NCBI RefSeq assembly: GCF_016859285.1
Contig: NC_053404.1
Location: forward strand, 15,825,105-15,889,104
Reading direction: 5' to 3'
Length of the DNA stretch: 64,000 nucleotides
Source of the DNA: Xiphias gladius
Taxonomy: Eukaryota > Chordata > Actinopteri > Istiophoriformes > Xiphiidae
The translations under genes and the position numbers were made by a program. Below the pieces are notes generated by a model that saw only the letters and a program-made list of their open reading frames with translations, searched no databases and was not told the DNA's origin. Of the stretch, positions 1-19,214 are shown in pieces; within the stretch, counting starts at the first letter, position 1, and each line of letters opens with the position of its first letter.

Positions 1-7228
<7,228 letters not shown>

Positions 7229-8975
7229 GGGAGGAGGGGGTGTCCGCATCCCTGCAGCCCCCCTCCTGTGCCAGCCCTCCTCCCTTCTGCTCCACAGGGA
7301 CTTCTCACCAGGAACCTCCAGGATCTGCTTATAATTGGAGGAGCTCAGTGTACACAATGACTCGTTAAGACTGCCGTACCGGCCCATTGAGTGCCAAATG
7401 AGACTGGATACAGCAGCCAGCAATGTGGGGAAATGAGAAAACCCTGAAAACTGATCCCAGACAGACGCATTGTTCAGCTCCTGTAGGAAAGGAACTGACC
7501 TGTTGGGGACAGAAAGAGGGAACAGCAATGACGTCATCGACTCAGTCAGCATCGGTTAAGAGTTAGTACGGCTACTGTCATGTTGCCATGGAGGGATTGT
7601 ACAGCCTTACTGTTTAGACTGCTACTGGTGTGTCTGGGGGGGGGAGCAGGGTGAATTATACAATATATATTTTCAGAAACCATACAGACTATGTGAACAG
7701 AGATTTCCATTTTATTGTCGGTGGGGTTATACAGTATAGGCCTTTGTATATCCATCAGGTTTTTACTTCTTTTCATTTTTCTTTCAGTTTGTTGTTTTAA
7801 CAGGGTTTGGCACATGTATCTGTATAGACCGTCGGTATTGCTTTTCAATACAATAGCAGGCTTAATTGACTTTTCCACAGTCCGCTCCGCACAGAGAGGC
7901 TGCGGCTGTGCGATATGACGTGAGCTGAACCCCTGTCACTGCAATCGATCACACCTCGGAGTAAAGCTCTGAACATTTGGCATTGTGTTGGATTAGTTTG
8001 TGATGTTTGGCAGGTTTCACTTTCTGAAAATGAAGTGTAAGATGTTTTTTGTTCAGTGAGGATATATCAGTGGGTTTTTTTTTGTTTTTTTGAGTGGGTG
8101 ATGGGCACACTATCCTTCTCTCTATCTTGATTGGTTATTTGATTGATTCCTTACATCAATGACAGCATTTTATTTGTTTTTTATTTTTGCAATTTTTTTC
8201 AATACTGCCGTGCCATTTTGTCCCTGACTAGGGTTTGCACATTTTTTTTCCATGCACATTTTTTTTTTCTCATTTGACATGTGGTACTAATGCAAAATTG
8301 CAAGACAGGCGCTTGTGAGTGTGAATATATTTTCTAAAGTGTAAGTGATTCCTCTGTGTTAAAATGTTTGTGTGAATGCAAAAGAGAGCATTTTACAGTA
8401 GTGACTGGATATCCACCTGCTTTATGGGTGCATATGTTTGAGCTGGCTCTGCAAAGTTGATTCTTATTGATTTGAATCTGAGGTATCCGGATACAGTTGG
8501 TGTGAGCCAGAAAACACACTGGTCTGGTTGGAGTTTTTCTTGATTTTACAGTGTGGTTTCCTTTTGCAGTATGTTGTCAGCATAACCAGTTCTGTGTCCA
8601 TGTTTAACAATTATGATCGACTCATCCGTATCAACACATTAATGTATATACCAAGGCCAAAACATTTGCAGATTCAGGTAACTCATGGCAAACATTTGTA
8701 GTATAGCAGTAATAGTACTGATAAAAACTTTATTTTTTATGAGTGGCCTTTTTTTCTGTACTTTTTTACTTAAATGTGAAAACTGTTCCAATCATTGCTG
8801 TAACAGATCAAAACACAAAGGCAAAACACTGAGCAAATTCAAACACTCATTTCTGTTAAATATTATTTCAAAACAAAATCATGTTTCACACCAATGATTG
8901 TAAACTCATTGTACAGACACCATCGGAATCCTGAAATTCTACTGAAAAATTAAACGTGCAATGTTACATCCGTTC
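7229..8975 (+). other. 3'UTR of the plxdc gene
   Basis: AT-rich, T-run-containing sequence follows the plxdc stop with no other gene. An ATTAAA polyadenylation hexamer at 8,949-8,954 is the best candidate 3' end, giving a UTR of about 1.75 kb. The several open frames here on both strands show no protein-like composition. The exact cleavage site is not determinable by eye. Confidence 0.5.
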
Positions 8976-9199
8976 AGTTTGACACTGAAAATGCACCTGG
9001 ATAGTTTTTTTTTTTTTTTTAGTTTATTCACACCTCGTCGCCATCGCATTGAGACCAAAGACTAATCAGCATCTGAGTGCGCTATATCTTCAAGTATTTA
9101 CCTCAGACTCCCCACAGCCTCCACACCTCAATACTCAGCATGCCACCATACAGAACCTACCAGTTAGTGGGGTGGTTACTGGTTTACTGGTCAACTTTT

Positions 9200-9631
9200 A
9201 GTGGTGGTTTGCTGCCATTCACGATGTCGTTTCTCTAAACCCCTCCCCCGAGCAGCGACTGTCCAATCATAGCCTTGGAGCGCGTCATAAGTTAACTACT
9301 GTAAGACAACTTGTTGAATCTGTAAAAGATAATTAACCGGTAATGTTTGAATGAGGTCGTTTGAAAATATTTGCCGTTGTTTCTAGATTTATTTTCACCT
9401 TAACCACCTCGCTGAAAAATAACTCCGTCTGCTGAATGATGATTTTTTTTAAAAGAAGAAAAAAAGATTTTAACCTGTTTCCCAAGCTGCGCCTGTTTTA
9501 ACAAAAAGATGGCAGCCCGCCGGCTACCTGTCACAACTTTTAATAATTTGCATTGCGCAGCGGACGGAATATTTTTTAATCAGCTGGCTAGGACAGTCTT
9601 TTAACATTCTGGTATAACCGTCAGAAAAGCG
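9200..9631 (+). promoter_or_regulatory. promoter-like region with possible noncoding first exon
   Basis: After the plxdc 3' end the sequence becomes locally CpG-richer and carries a CCAAT box (gtccaatcatag near 9,270) and a GC-rich segment (cctcccccgagcagcg). A strong donor-like site, aaagcg|gtaagt, ends at about 9,631. I infer a promoter with an untranslated first exon reading rightward, possibly for the small gene at 10,202. No coding sequence is visible in it. Confidence 0.35.
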
Positions 9632-10158
9632 GTAAGTGTTTTCGTTATCTTTAATAGAAACCGAATGCGACTCGAATTTATGCCAGTACGCAAGTGGCAA
9701 AAACTGGGGCTAACCCTACCCGAGGTAGTTACCTGTGCCAGACTAATCGTTAATTAATCCTCCTCCTAAATGCCTTTTTCTTATGTTTAAAGTAGAAAAA
9801 CGTACAAATGGACATGCAAGCTAAACATCCAAACAAAGTTGTGTTAGCTTGAAATAAGTCTTTTTTTTTCCTTCTTCCATACTTCTAATACTAGGACTAA
9901 CTTTTAGAACAACATGCTTCTGTCGTGCACATATATTTGAAGCATACCCCTATTCGTGCTTTAAGAAGAGTCAGCTGGAAAAATTGAAAAGTGCGCCGAC
10001 GACGGCGTTTTTTGGCTAGAATGAGACGCTTGCTTTTGACTGCCATTGTCTGAAATCAAAGAGCCACTGCTTGAGTAATTCATGAGAATTCTGAGTGGAA
10101 CATCTGCCACCATTATCATTTAAAACTATTCACGTGAGAACGGAAAGCCTGACAAGCA

Positions 10159-10185
10159 TAGCAACGGTAACCAAGGAGGCGGGGC
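10159..10185 (+). promoter_or_regulatory. X-box-like (RFX) site plus GC box
   Basis: tagcaacggtaacc contains two adjacent RGYAAC half-sites (AGCAAC and GGTAAC) resembling RFX-binding X-box halves, although they are direct rather than inverted. A GC box (gaggcggggc) follows immediately. The pair lies about 30 bp upstream of the ATG at 10,202. X-boxes are typical of promoters of ciliary genes; function here is inferred. Confidence 0.4.
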
Positions 10186-10201
10186 TTGGCCAACGGCTAA
10201 C

Positions 10202-11714
10202 ATGTTGAATATAAACGCGATGAGAGCATTTGATCCTCTAAATACGCCCTCATTAACACATGAGCTACACACCCAAAGACACACAGGAGTCACCATGTAC
10301 AAATACCAAACTAAGGACTCACTGGCTGTTTTTAAGTCCTCACACATGACCCATCTTCATAGGTACACTGAGTTCTGTTGTGGTCTCACTGGTGAAGGCC
10401 AGAGAATACCCCCCCCCCCACACACCAAACCCTGTTTTATGACTCCTCATAAGTTCCTTCCACGATTACATTATTCCACGGTTTTAAAAGCATATTGGGG
10501 GGGGGGGGGGGGTAACTCTCCATGCCCATGGATGTTTTATTTACATCATATTAGATTGATCACTGTGGAGAAATGCTCTTTGCAATTGCTTGGGACATCT
10601 GCTTGTTGTCGTACACTGCCACCTGAAACTGCAAGTGTTTTTATAACCGCTCTCAAAATACAGTCAGAGAAAGTGGCTGATGATTTGTTTGTGTTAAGCA
10701 CTTCCACGAAAGCTGGAACACTGATCATATAAAAGGAGGTTGTCTAGTAGCAGAACCTTCACTTGCTTCATTGGACTTGACGTTTTGCTTTCACTCCCAC
10801 TTTCTTAACTTGTTTTTTTTTTTTTAGTGATGAGAAGCAGCATAGTGGTGTTTTTGGGATAGGTAACTGCTGTGTGCTGTTCTTTATTCTCTTAATGAGT
10901 TGGATTGAATGACGATTGCCAGAGCTGAATGTTAAGAGCTCAGTGTAAAGAAATAAGAATTGGACTTTTTCTTCCAGCTGTGACCTTGTTTTTATGTTAT
11001 CCAGACACTCCATAGCACACAATAAGACTCCAATATCACCCAGTATCATGGCTGTCTGTAATTTCTGTAACTACTGTTGTTTTGATTACATTTGAAATAA
11101 TAAACAGTGTTGTTAAAAACAGTCACACCTGTGGACAATAGCTTGTGTGTCGGTGAGTGTGACACCTTTACACAAAATTACAATACTTTTTTTTTTCTTT
11201 TTTTTTCAAATAAGCATACATTAGGTGATATTTCTGAGTACCGGTAGATTGTAGGAGGAAATTTATTACAAATACCCACTTACATTGCTCCATTAATCCA
11301 TTATCATTCTGGCTTAAATGCCACCATAGTTCATTTAAAAATGCATGCCAAAAAATGAAAATAGGATCTTGGGAGAGATTCATTTGGAGGAAAGCCAAAG
11401 TTTGACTGACAGTGAGCTGAACTTTTTCTGTCATTGCTCATTCTGCTAGTCAGTCAGCTTCACGTAGGCCTTTTTCTGTTTAAAAAAACATGTTTTTCTT
11501 CTTTACATTCTCTATATCTGCGGAAAGGGAGCATGGCAGTGGGAAAAAAAAGGTTTACGTGAAATCCTTGGATCAGGTAGATAGTGAAATTGCTTGCCTG
11601 CAGATTGAAGAGATAGAGTTCTACAGCAGTATAGAGAGAAAGCTGAGTAAACAAGACAGCAAAGGGGGGGATGGAGCAGAGCTCAGTGGGTTGGCAGCAA
11701 ATAAAAAGGCATGA
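10202..11714 (+). CDS. candidate small two-exon gene of unknown function
   Basis: I do not recognise this protein. Exon 1 would be 10,202-10,362 (ATG about 30 bp after an X-box/GC-box pair, donor CATAG|gtacac), coding 53 residues plus two bases. Exon 2 would start at 11,528 (acceptor ggaaag) or 11,540 (acceptor tggcag) and end at TGA 11,712-11,714. Both acceptors restore the same frame, giving about 110-115 residues. Exon 2 encodes a charged helical stretch (KKVYVKSLDQVDSEIACLQI, then EEIEFYSSIERKLSKQDSK), which looks protein-like rather than random. No transmembrane segment or catalytic motif is visible. The intron carries C11 and G16 runs. The X-box suggests a ciliary role, but that is inference, and the whole model could be a chance open frame. 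Confidence 0.33.
10409..10512. repeat. C11 run and G16 run 77 bp apart
   Basis: A run of 11 C (10,409-10,419) is followed on the same strand by a run of 16 G (10,497-10,512). The two are complementary and could pair as a hairpin, and each could form a quadruplex on one strand. Confidence 0.8.
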
Positions 11715-11852
11715 AGGAAGTATGAGGAAGGAGGGATCATTACTGACCGAGCCAGAGCTTTCAGACGTTGTTACAGAGTAGGGGACAAGACTGGTTCAGT
11801 AGCATGAAGGACAGAAAGAGGATTACACTTCTATAATGTTTGGCACTAGATA

Positions 11853-13290
11853 TACAGTGGTACGAAAAAGTTTGGCATAAAGTTATTGAGAAGATTAGTG
11901 TATTATTTTTGTTTTGTACAAGTTTAGAGTGAAAAAAATGAAAGGAGCACCATACAAAAGTTTGGGCACCCCAAGAGATTAGAGCTCTCAGATAAATTTT
12001 ACCGAGGTCTTAGACCTTAATTAGCTTTTAAGGGCTACGGCTTGTTCACAATCATCATAAGGAAAGGCCAAGTGATGCAAATTTCAAAGCTTTATAAATA
12101 CTCTGACTCCTCAAACCTTGTCCCAAAAATCGGCAGCCATGGTCTCCTCTAAGCAGCTGCCTACCACTCTGAAAATTAAAATAATTGATGCCCACAAAAC
12201 AGTAGAAAGCTATAAGAATACAGCCAAGCATTTTCAGGTAGCTGTTTCCTCAGTTTGTAATGTAATTAAAATATGGAACAGAGGAGGTCAGTTTGAGGTC
12301 TGGAAGACCAAGAAAACTTTCAGAGAGAAGTGCTCCTAGGATCGCTAGAAAGGCAAATCAAAACCCCTGTTTGACAGCAAAAGACCTTCAGGAAGATTTA
12401 GCAGACTCTGGATTGGTGGTGCACTGTTGTACTTTGCAATGACACCTGCACAAATATGACCTTCATGGAAGAGTCATCAGAAGAAAACCTTTCCTGTGTC
12501 CCCACCACAAAATTCAGCATCAGAGGTTTGCAAAGAAACAGAGAAAAAAATTAGATTTTTTTTTGGCCACAAAGGTATGTTTAGAAGAAAAATCGGTGCA
12601 GAATTTAATGAGAAAAAAAAACCCAAACCATGCTTTGGGCTTGTGTTACAGTCAGTGCCACAGGGAACACTTCACTAGTAGAGGGAAGAATGGATTCAAC
12701 TAAATGGCAGCAAATTCTGGGAGCAAACGTCACACTGTCTGTTTAAAAAAAAAAAAAAAAAAAAAAGATGAAAATGAAAAGAGGATGGCCTCCACAATGG
12801 GATAATGGTCCTAAACACACCTAAAAATCCACAATGGACTACCTCAAGAGAAGCCAGTTGAGGGCTTGGCCATGGCCCTCACAGCCCCCCGACCTAAACA
12901 TCATCGAAAATCTGTAGATAGACCTCAAAAGAGCAGTACATGCAAGACGGCCCAAGAATCTCACAGAACTAGAAGCCTTTTGCCAGGAAGAGTGGTCGAA
13001 AATCCCCCAAACAACAACGGAAAGACTCTTAGCTGCTACAAAAAGCATTTACATGCTGTGATACTTGCCAAAGTGGGTGTTACTGACATTGCCCCTTTGT
13101 CTCTGACCCTTTTTCTTTTTTATTTTGAAACTTAAAAGAAATAAAAAAAATAATCTTGCTAAAAATATTAAAGGAATGGTTCATCTTTCACTTTATTCCT
13201 TTTGGAAATCAGGTCATCTTTTACTTGCTCAACTATTGACAGTAACAGAAATTTTGACCACGGGTGCTCAAACTTTTTCATGCCACTGTA
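11853..13290 (+). mobile_element. Tc1/mariner-like DNA transposon, inactive
   Basis: Terminal inverted repeats are visible: the left end tacagtggtacgaaaaagtt matches the reverse complement of the right end (tacagtggcatgaaaaagtt) with two mismatches. Both ends sit at TA dinucleotides, the Tc1/mariner target. Length is about 1.44 kb, near the family norm. Inside, a frame at 12,118-12,336 encodes the N-terminal helix-turn-helix region of a Tc1-type transposase (KQLPTTLKIKIIDAHKTVES, then a second DNA-binding half ending in a basic WNRGG-like segment). Downstream, fragments of the catalytic region appear in different frames, with a poly-A run near 12,745 and stops, so the transposase is broken. 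It lies just beyond the candidate small gene. Confidence 0.85.
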
Positions 13291-14667
13291 AACAGTAACT
13301 CGAGGAGAGAGTCAGGAAGTAATGAAGTGTGCTACATAAACACAATCATTTCACGTTTTGCCTATTAACAATAATAAGTGGGTGTTAATAGTTGGAAACC
13401 CAGCTTCCCCAAATCAAGCAGATGACTACTGGGGCCAGATCATTCCAGTGCTGTGAATCATGCTGCTGCTGTTGTAAACACATCCATCCTCTCTATGATC
13501 TGATGAGTTACTGCCATCTTGTGGTCAAACTACAGAAAGTAACTGTTGTAGGAAATAAACGAGATTGATACATAAGTTTAGGTTTTAGTACTTTACTTTA
13601 TGAATATATCCATCTAAATCAGTTCATTAGAAAAACACCTTGAATACTTTGTGAAAGCAATTTATTTCCTGTCTCCTTACACAACAAAGCTACTCTTCAC
13701 TTCACACTAAAACAACCAATTTGGAGACATTATATTGGCTCTGAGAAATTCAGATGAATTATGATCACAATTTTTTTTTTGAAATTTCATAGACTAAATG
13801 ATTAATAGATAAATCCAGAAAATGATCTAGTAAGATTTAGAGCCATCTCTCTTATTTAAACCAATAATTTTGACTGTAAAAGCTTGTGGCGAACACATAA
13901 TTTAACAAATTGAAGAGGCATATTTGAGTGATAAAGTCTTCATTTTTCAGGTATTCAAGGAACAGGCTGCAGACTTAGAGTAGATCAAAAAATACATTTA
14001 TTTGGACCTATCAGGGAAAAAAAACTAAACAATACAGCACTTGTTAAAATAAAGCCATTCAGTTTTCACCCTAAGCACAACTAAAGAGTATCAGCAAATA
14101 AAGCATGTTGCAGGCTTACAAAGGGTACAGCAAAAAGCCCAGAGAGGTTACCCAGCTCCATTCATGAATTTCTTAAGAGTAACTTGATTCACATGCCGGA
14201 CTCAGAACTGTGCAGCACAGGAGGGAGACAACACAGGTTCGACACTTGAGGAAAAAGGACTTTGAAAGTAACGAAATCACCATCACAAACACAGCCATCA
14301 AGAGCGTTACATGAGGTTGCATGCCTCAGGGCACTTTTTGTCAGTGTCCAATATACAATACATGTCCGCCATATCCTGACCCTATTTGTTACTTTTTACT
14401 GGTGGCTCTTGTTCTTTGTTACTCCAGACTATTCCCTTTATATTCAATATTTTCTGCATTTTTTGTCTAGTGCTAATTGTCTGACCTCCTATCACTGACA
14501 ATTCTGCCAAGTGACATTAAACCAAATATAGTAAGACCTACATCTGTAGCAGTGTTTGGAATTGTGATAATTCAGAGTGCTTTTTCATTTAAGTGTTTAT
14601 ATCAACTCCCTAAATCTAAAATAAAACATCAATAATGAGTATGCAATAGGTCTACAGCAGGCCAGAC
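13291..14667. other. intergenic, no gene; reverse-strand poly(A) signal
   Basis: No supported gene. TTTATT at 13,997-14,002 reads AATAAA on the minus strand and could be the 3' end of a minus-strand transcript, possibly a long 3'UTR of the GIMAP-like gene whose stop is at 19,215. That link is speculative. Confidence 0.35.
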
Positions 14668-15022
14668 CAGTGTGTAGGATTTAGTGTCATCAAGCGGTGA
14701 GGTTGCAGATTGCAACCAACTGATTACCCCTCCCTCATCCCTCCCTTTCAAAGTGTGTTGGAGAACCTACGGTGGCCTTCAGGTAACGTAAAATCGTGAA
14801 AGGATGTCTCTAAAAGCCAGTGTTTGGTTTGTCCGTTCTGGGCTACTGTAGAAACATGGCGGGCTCTGTGGACTGGGACCCACTACCTATATAGATATGA
14901 AGGGCTCATTCTAAGCTAATGAAGACACAACAATCTTGGTTTCAGGTGATTGTACACTAATGAATAATTAGGAATATTATATTCCATTTCTGCCAACAGA
15001 TCCCCCTAAATCCTACACACTG
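14668..15022. mobile_element. 355-bp MITE with perfect 16-bp inverted ends
   Basis: The left end cagtgtgtaggattta is the exact reverse complement of the right end taaatcctacacactg. The interior (agcggtgaggttgcagattg, then ccagtgtttggtttgtccgt, then ccatttctgccaacagatcc) matches a MITE family I recognise as common in percomorph genomes. It is non-coding. The parent transposon superfamily was not established. Confidence 0.75.
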
Positions 15023-15222
15023 ATCCTTTAAATGTCAGCACACATGTCAGTATTTACCCACACTGGGTCAAACATTCATAGTGCATATACCTTATGACTA
15101 TTCAACTTTGGATCTGCTTTACTCTGTAATGGATATAAAAATGTCCAAGCAAAAGACTAACAGCTGCTTTCAAGAAACAGGTTTACAGTGTCTACAGCAT
15201 TCCAATGATTTAAAAAAAAAAA

Positions 15223-15859
15223 AAGTCAAGTCAGTTCTTGTAAATCTTGGCTCTCAGCACCTTGCTGGTTTTCTATCTGACCACCCTGGTAACTGCATTC
15301 ACCAAGTGTCCCAGAGGAAAAGAAAGTCCAGCAGATCTAGATCCTGAGCGCCAAGAGGGAGAACTGATCTGTATCACTTAAAAAGAACAAAGGACTTAAG
15401 GCAAAGATTTTCCAACCAGGGTCTGTGGAACTCATAGCCCCTCTATCAGTGCCTGATATACACCCAGGTTAAACTAAAAATAGCAGTCCTCTGAATCTTA
15501 AGGAGTAGAACTGGTTAATATTGGCAGTTATACTGGTAACCACAGGTATATGTGAACTGATCTGTGGTAGAAGGATATGCAAGGCAAGGATTCGGTATTG
15601 TGTGCACCTGCTTATGCTTTGTGCAGCTGGGCTGCTACTATAAGGGCCCCACATACACAGACACACATGCTGGTTTAACGCCCAACAAGAGGCAGGACTG
15701 GAATGATCCAACCGGATCACGCAACCGTGTTTAATTACAGTATATCACCATCGTTACAGTACATTTCCTTAAACTGGGTCCCCCAATGATGGTATATGAC
15801 TGCTTGATTCTTGTGGTGGTTGAGGTTAGGAATCAGTCCCAGTAAAGCTCACAGAGGCG
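15223..15859. repeat. recent tandem duplication, copy 1 (637 bp)
   Basis: This block is repeated almost exactly at 15,950-16,585. By eye the copies differ by one C/T substitution (ggtaactgc versus ggtaattgc), a 2-base deletion (atcactta versus atcata) and one extra C in a C-run. The copy is preceded by a 13-A run. The unit has no convincing coding frame and resembles UTR or intergenic DNA. Confidence 0.9.
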
Positions 15860-15949
15860 AAAATGAGGCTTTTAAAAGTAATAATATTTATATAGATACA
15901 TATATGGAAGTTAATGCTTCAAGAGGAGAATCGAATGATCAACGAATGC

Positions 15950-16585
15950 AAGTCAAGTCAGTTCTTGTAAATCTTGGCTCTCAGCACCTTGCTGGTTTTC
16001 TATCTGACCACCCTGGTAATTGCATTCACCAAGTGTCCCAGAGGAAAAGAAAGTCCAGCAGATCTAGATCCTGAGCGCCAAGAGGGAGAACTGATCTGTA
16101 TCATAAAAAGAACAAAGGACTTAAGGCAAAGATTTTCCAACCAGGGTCTGTGGAACTCATAGCCCCTCTATCAGTGCCTGATATACACCCAGGTTAAACT
16201 AAAAATAGCAGTCCTCTGAATCTTAAGGAGTAGAACTGGTTAATATTGGCAGTTATACTGGTAACCACAGGTATATGTGAACTGATCTGTGGTAGAAGGA
16301 TATGCAAGGCAAGGATTCGGTATTGTGTGCACCTGCTTATGCTTTGTGCAGCTGGGCTGCTACTATAAGGGCCCCACATACACAGACACACATGCTGGTT
16401 TAACGCCCAACAAGAGGCAGGACTGGAATGATCCAACCGGATCACGCAACCGTGTTTAATTACAGTATATCACCATCGTTACAGTACATTTCCTTAAACT
16501 GGGTCCCCCCAATGATGGTATATGACTGCTTGATTCTTGTGGTGGTTGAGGTTAGGAATCAGTCCCAGTAAAGCTCACAGAGGCG
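15950..16585. repeat. recent tandem duplication, copy 2 (636 bp)
   Basis: Direct-orientation copy of 15,223-15,859, separated from it by a 90-bp spacer that is not repeated. It is followed by a run of about 18 A. Near identity means a very recent event, or an assembly artefact. Confidence 0.9.
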
Positions 16586-19214
16586 TATAAAAAAAAAAAA
16601 AAAAAAGCTATACAACTCCTCGTGCAACACTGGAGTGTCTGTCCAGAGCAGCTGCCTCTACCCTATCAGGAAGAGTGAAAAGTTGCTAAACTTGGCATAG
16701 CTGGCTGCCTACAAAGGAGTACTAAAAGTTGCACCAGCCCTGTAGATTATTGCAGTATTTGACCTAGCTCTCAGGTTTATTAGCTATGTAGATATGCAGA
16801 CCTGATGGTGCCCAATATCCAATTATTGTATAACAACAAACAAAGAGTTTGAGAGTCTGGCATACTGCTTGCAAAGCCTGCTTGAAGCCACAGACTAAAT
16901 CAGTTTTTCTACAAGCAAGAGCTTTAATTCACCAGCCAACTTGGTGGAGGTGGCAACTAGTAACGGTAAATTTTAGCGCGGCACTTGAGCAAGCAGTTCA
17001 AAGGGCTGGTTAAGTAAAGGAAGTCAACACAATGCCACTGTCTTTGTATACTAGCTTTCTAGCATTTCCTGGATGGAAATGTTAGACTCTCTTCATTATG
17101 TGCCCTCTGGAAACCTCATTTCCTGTAAAAATAGCTGCCACAAACACATTCATCATGCGGACGGTGAACCCTGCTTCTGTAGAGACCTCAAGAAACACAC
17201 TACCTATTTTAAGCTGTAGAAAGGTAGTCAGGATGCGCTTATCTATGAAACTTGTAACTAATTCATCTTCCTAGCACTTCTGTTCTGACTTTCAACCTGA
17301 ATTTTCCAGATTTAATGAAAATGGAGTGCTTCTATGTTGAGGGCCACGGTAGAGCATCTTTGCCTCAAACATATCCCTCTGCCACAAAGTTATATAAACA
17401 CCTAAAGGGTCCGTTCAAAGGCCAAAAAGTCACTGCTTTAGAGAAACAGACAAAAATCAATAACTGCTCAAGTGCTTTATAACTGTGCATTGCAGCATGA
17501 CGTAAGCATTTACAGTTTGGTCACAACAAATGGGAATCGTTATAAAAGCAAATCCCTCAACAATCATCAACAGAATATTATGGTAACAATTTAGTAGTGC
17601 AGTTCTGCCATCGGTGTCCGCCATGACCACGGAGTGTACACACTGGATTTTAAAATGATATCTGTTACCTACTGAATATAAGAGCTTGAGCTTCCTTGTT
17701 TTAGATTTAAATTCAATCTGTCCAATCAGACAACCTTAAAGACACTATTAAAAACCGACAAATATCCTCTACACTAACAAAAAATTATCATTACATGTTA
17801 AAACTGGAGTATAAATCGTTGGGCAGCATGAGAAAAGGGCATTTATGTTGAAAAGGCCACCCATATCATCACAGTGAGAGGATACTGCATCATAAAGAAT
17901 GCACATCACTAAAACACACAGTTACATGTCTGATTAAAAAATAAATACAATAAATCACATTGGTTTGTACATTCAGTAACATTTCAGTTAATTACCATTT
18001 TCTTTCTCGTCAAATAACCAGTTTTGCCATCAGAACAATAAAGCAGAGGCTCCGTTATTCATGGTTTAGAGGGTCCGTCAGCCAAGAGTGCCTGGATAAT
18101 CTACAATTGGACACACAGTGCATTATTAATAGGGCTCCACTAGCCAAATACACAAGATTGATACACATGCATTTAGCTAAAATATTGTAATGTCACTACT
18201 AATGTAGTGATGTTACAAAGGGAAGGATGATACTTTGTTTTGTTTCTAGGTGTGTCTTTCTTAGGGTTGTTTCAGAGACTAAAGGAGGAAAAGACAAGCT
18301 GACTGAGTGAGGGTGCAAGAGCAATCTTAGGAAACGTGTTGAGATGCATGATGCACTATGCATACCAGCCCGGCAAAAAGTGGCGATAGTGTTAAGGAAG
18401 GTTAAGCCCCATGAAATGACATATTTACTTCCCTAAAGCACCCATAATCAATATTTTTATAATAACATTAGATTACTTGTAATGTGAAAGGGGTCAATCG
18501 TAGCAACAAACCCACAGAGAATTACCATCTGACTCTGTTTTTACATCTTTTAGTTAGCATTGTTTTGGTTTTAATGGCCCACAGCTTTACTGTTTTGGTT
18601 CACTCTCACAGCTTTCATAGTGTTGTTTTTCAGCAGCAGGCAGCTGTTGGATTAGAAAAACTCTAAAAACCCACTGTAAACTATAGGGACTGAAAACAGA
18701 GCAAAAAGGAAGGTGAATATTGGACTTATCTTCACCAGGTGGCCAGAAATACGACTCCAAATAAAATGCTAATGTTGCTCCATAACTTCTGGATGTATAA
18801 ATAAGCAACTGTTTGCTAACAATTTAGCCACATCAACTTAAAAGGTGGTTATATGTCAGTGTTGTTTTCAAAGCTTTTTTTATGCTGCCCCTGAGTAGCT
18901 TAAAAAAATCAGTTATCGTAGGTTTAAGGTGTTCTATTTTCTGTTGAAACAGGATGTTGTGTAGGGACTTACGCAACATACTGATGAATCACTGTTCAAT
19001 GAAATAGGAATTTCACAGATTTCTTAAAAATATTGATATTGGAGTATTTTACTTGAGCAAGATGAGGTCACCACGAAAGATTCTGTTTTCCCGGAAATCT
19101 TGTGTTCATTTCATGGGGTCTTTAACAGACAGAAATGCGCTTCAAAAAACATTTGAAAATTAAAGATAAGACAGAACAAGATAAACACATCACTCACTGC
19201 AAAAGCGGATCCAC
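16586..19214. other. AT-rich intergenic or long 3'UTR, no gene seen
   Basis: Open frames here are short, with no recognisable motif on either strand and no paired splice sites supporting an exon. The stretch abuts the stop codon of the minus-strand GIMAP-like gene and could in part be its 3'UTR. Confidence 0.5.

Noticed and set aside
10828-10862. Possible 35-bp exon between tttttag and gataggtaac
   Set aside because: It has good dinucleotides, but including it breaks the frame into the 11,528 or 11,540 exon. Skipping it keeps the frame.
15081-16445. Repeated 83-88 codon frames in the tandem copies as duplicated genes
   Set aside because: The frames begin in non-repeated flanks, have no motif and are not supported by splice sites; the unit looks non-coding.
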